5,874 nt of DNA from an uncultured bacterium (lineage in GTDB: Bacteria; Bacillota_A; Clostridia; Oscillospirales; Oscillospiraceae): positions 1-5,874 of the forward strand of contig CAMEHJ010000088.1 in assembly GCA_945917385.1 (NCBI GenBank). Reading direction: 5' to 3'. A model generated the notes under the pieces. The model had not been told where the DNA came from. It worked only from the letters and a program-made list of their open reading frames with translations, and did not search any database. This document shows positions 5,498 to 5,874 of this stretch, one piece after another (the stretch's first letter is position 1; every line of letters begins with the position of its first letter). The position numbers were made by a program, and so were the translations under genes.

Positions 5498-5723
5498 CAA
5501 TCTTCTTGTCTGCCATTGCGGGCCGAATGGCTGACGGCGGCTTGATTGTGCAAGGGGGTATTGATCCCTTGCGTTCTTTTCCCGCTTTTCTTTCGCGTAT
5601 CTCTCCTTTTTTGCTTTTTCTTTAGGGTGCAGGTATGCCCTCCGTGGCTCCCTATGACTGAGGGATTGTTTTTTCACGAACGTCACGGCAATATCTGCCG
5701 GGTACGTCATTTTGTAAGGGGTC
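5498..5723. other. Gene-poor intergenic stretch with pyrimidine-rich tract and small inverted repeats
   Basis: No gene is convincingly seen between the tctC promoter and the TetR-like gene promoter. Visible structure: GCAAGGG/CCCTTGC arms around 9 bases (5550-5572), a strongly pyrimidine-rich plus-strand tract (about 5573-5632), TCCCT/AGGGA arms followed by a T-rich run (5649-5675), and CGGCA/TGCCG arms (5686-5700). On the minus strand an open frame from an ATG at 5710 to TGA at 5488-5486 would encode 74 residues, very Lys/Arg-rich, with no ribosome binding site and ending inside the tctC promoter. I do not call it a gene. The stretch may be a remnant or a dispersed intergenic sequence. Confidence 0.4.
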
Positions 5724-5752
5724 TTGATTTCTGCTTTCCGGTGCTGTATACT
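5724..5752 (+). promoter_or_regulatory. Promoter of the TetR-like gene
   Basis: TTGATT (5724-5729) and TATACT (5747-5752) are 17 bases apart on the plus strand, each close to the housekeeping consensus. The start site would be near 5759, within the palindrome at 5758-5774, giving a leader of about 43 bases. Confidence 0.65.
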
Positions 5753-5757
5753 ATATT

Positions 5758-5774
5758 TGTCAGTCTGACTGACA
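5758..5774. promoter_or_regulatory. Perfect 17-bp palindromic operator candidate for the TetR-like regulator
   Basis: TGTCAGTC and GACTGACA are exact reverse complements around a single T. Size, symmetry and position over the predicted transcription start, directly before a TetR-type gene, are typical of a TetR-family autoregulatory operator. Binding by this particular protein is inferred. Confidence 0.7.
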
Positions 5775-5801
5775 GATAAGGTGCAAAGGAGGGAGCAACA
5801 C

Positions 5802-5874
5802 TTGCCGCACGAGGAGCAGCGGGAGAAAAACATCCGGCTGGTTACGGAAAAGGCCCTGGACTGTTTTCTTGAAA
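5802..5874 (+). CDS. Probable TetR/AcrR-family transcriptional regulator (first 24 codons, cut by window edge)
   Basis: A TTG start at 5802-5804 lies 8 bases after AAAGGAGGG (5785-5793). An in-frame GTG at 5781 is possible but has no good ribosome binding site. The visible residues, MPHEEQREKNIRLVTEKALDCFLE, match the start of TetR-type proteins: a short polar lead and then the first helix of the DNA-binding domain (pattern xxIxxxAxxxFxExG). The helix-turn-helix itself and the ligand domain are beyond the edge. A palindrome over the promoter supports a repressor that controls its own gene. Its other targets cannot be told; it is divergent from the tct operon, but that promoter carries a different inverted repeat. 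The family call rests on few residues plus the context. Confidence 0.65.
   Translation, partial: MPHEEQREKNIRLVTEKALDCFLE

Noticed and set aside
5550..5572. GCAAGGG/CCCTTGC hairpin as a terminator
   Set aside because: Neither strand has an upstream gene that needs termination here, and only a broken T-run follows on the plus strand.
5550..5700. Inverted repeats as a transfer origin or CRISPR-like array
   Set aside because: The three small inverted repeats are unrelated in sequence and unevenly spaced, with no repeated unit and no neighbouring relaxase or cas gene.
5546..5779. 77-codon plus-strand frame rich in Phe, Leu and Val
   Set aside because: The hydrophobic look comes from the pyrimidine-rich tract; it runs through the TetR-like promoter and operator and has no supporting ribosome binding site.
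5486..5833. 115-codon minus-strand frame at the right end
   Set aside because: It begins inside the TetR-like coding region and runs across its operator and promoter and into the tctC promoter; no ribosome binding site.

Overview
The window reads as a chromosomal segment of an anaerobic, moderately GC-rich Gram-positive gut bacterium of the Clostridia, most likely an Oscillospiraceae/Ruminococcaceae-type lineage. This is inferred from strong AGGAGG ribosome binding sites, two lipoproteins with Ala/Pro/Glu-rich linkers, ferredoxin-like and CXXC redox proteins, and a double-hairpin intergenic repeat of the kind I remember from that group. No rRNA, tRNA, CRISPR or transposase is visible. All complete genes lie on the minus strand; only a gene cut by the right edge is on the plus strand.

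Layout from right to left (the direction of minus-strand transcription). At 5802-5874 (+) is the first part of a probable TetR-family regulator, with its own promoter and a perfect 17-bp operator-like palindrome. A gap of about 390 bp separates it from a tripartite tricarboxylate transporter (TTT) operon, tctC-tctB-tctA (5409 to 2321). That operon starts at a near-consensus promoter whose -35 box sits inside an inverted repeat. A strong hairpin lies between tctC and tctB, and a classical terminator follows tctA.

Next is a repeat element (about 2190-2275), then a tightly overlapping three-gene redox cassette (2161 to 660). It encodes a TlpA-like thioredoxin lipoprotein, a 44-residue single-span protein ending in a CXXC motif (resembling the CD1871A family), and a NapH/RdxA-like membrane polyferredoxin with two 4Fe-4S clusters. 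A terminator hairpin follows the cassette and shares one arm with a second perfect palindrome. The last gene, cut by the left edge, is a fold-type I PLP aminotransferase (2-aminoadipate/MocR-like class) with a textbook TTGACA-N17-TATAAT promoter.

Functionally, the TTT operon should import an organic acid or similar anion (substrate unknown), with the lipoprotein TctC capturing it outside. The redox cassette looks like a route moving electrons from the cytoplasm across the membrane to an extracytoplasmic thioredoxin without a CcdA/DsbD protein. It is the most interesting part of the window. The remaining observations are regulatory: three readable promoters, two candidate operators, two terminators, an intra-operon hairpin and a possible terminator/anti-terminator pair.
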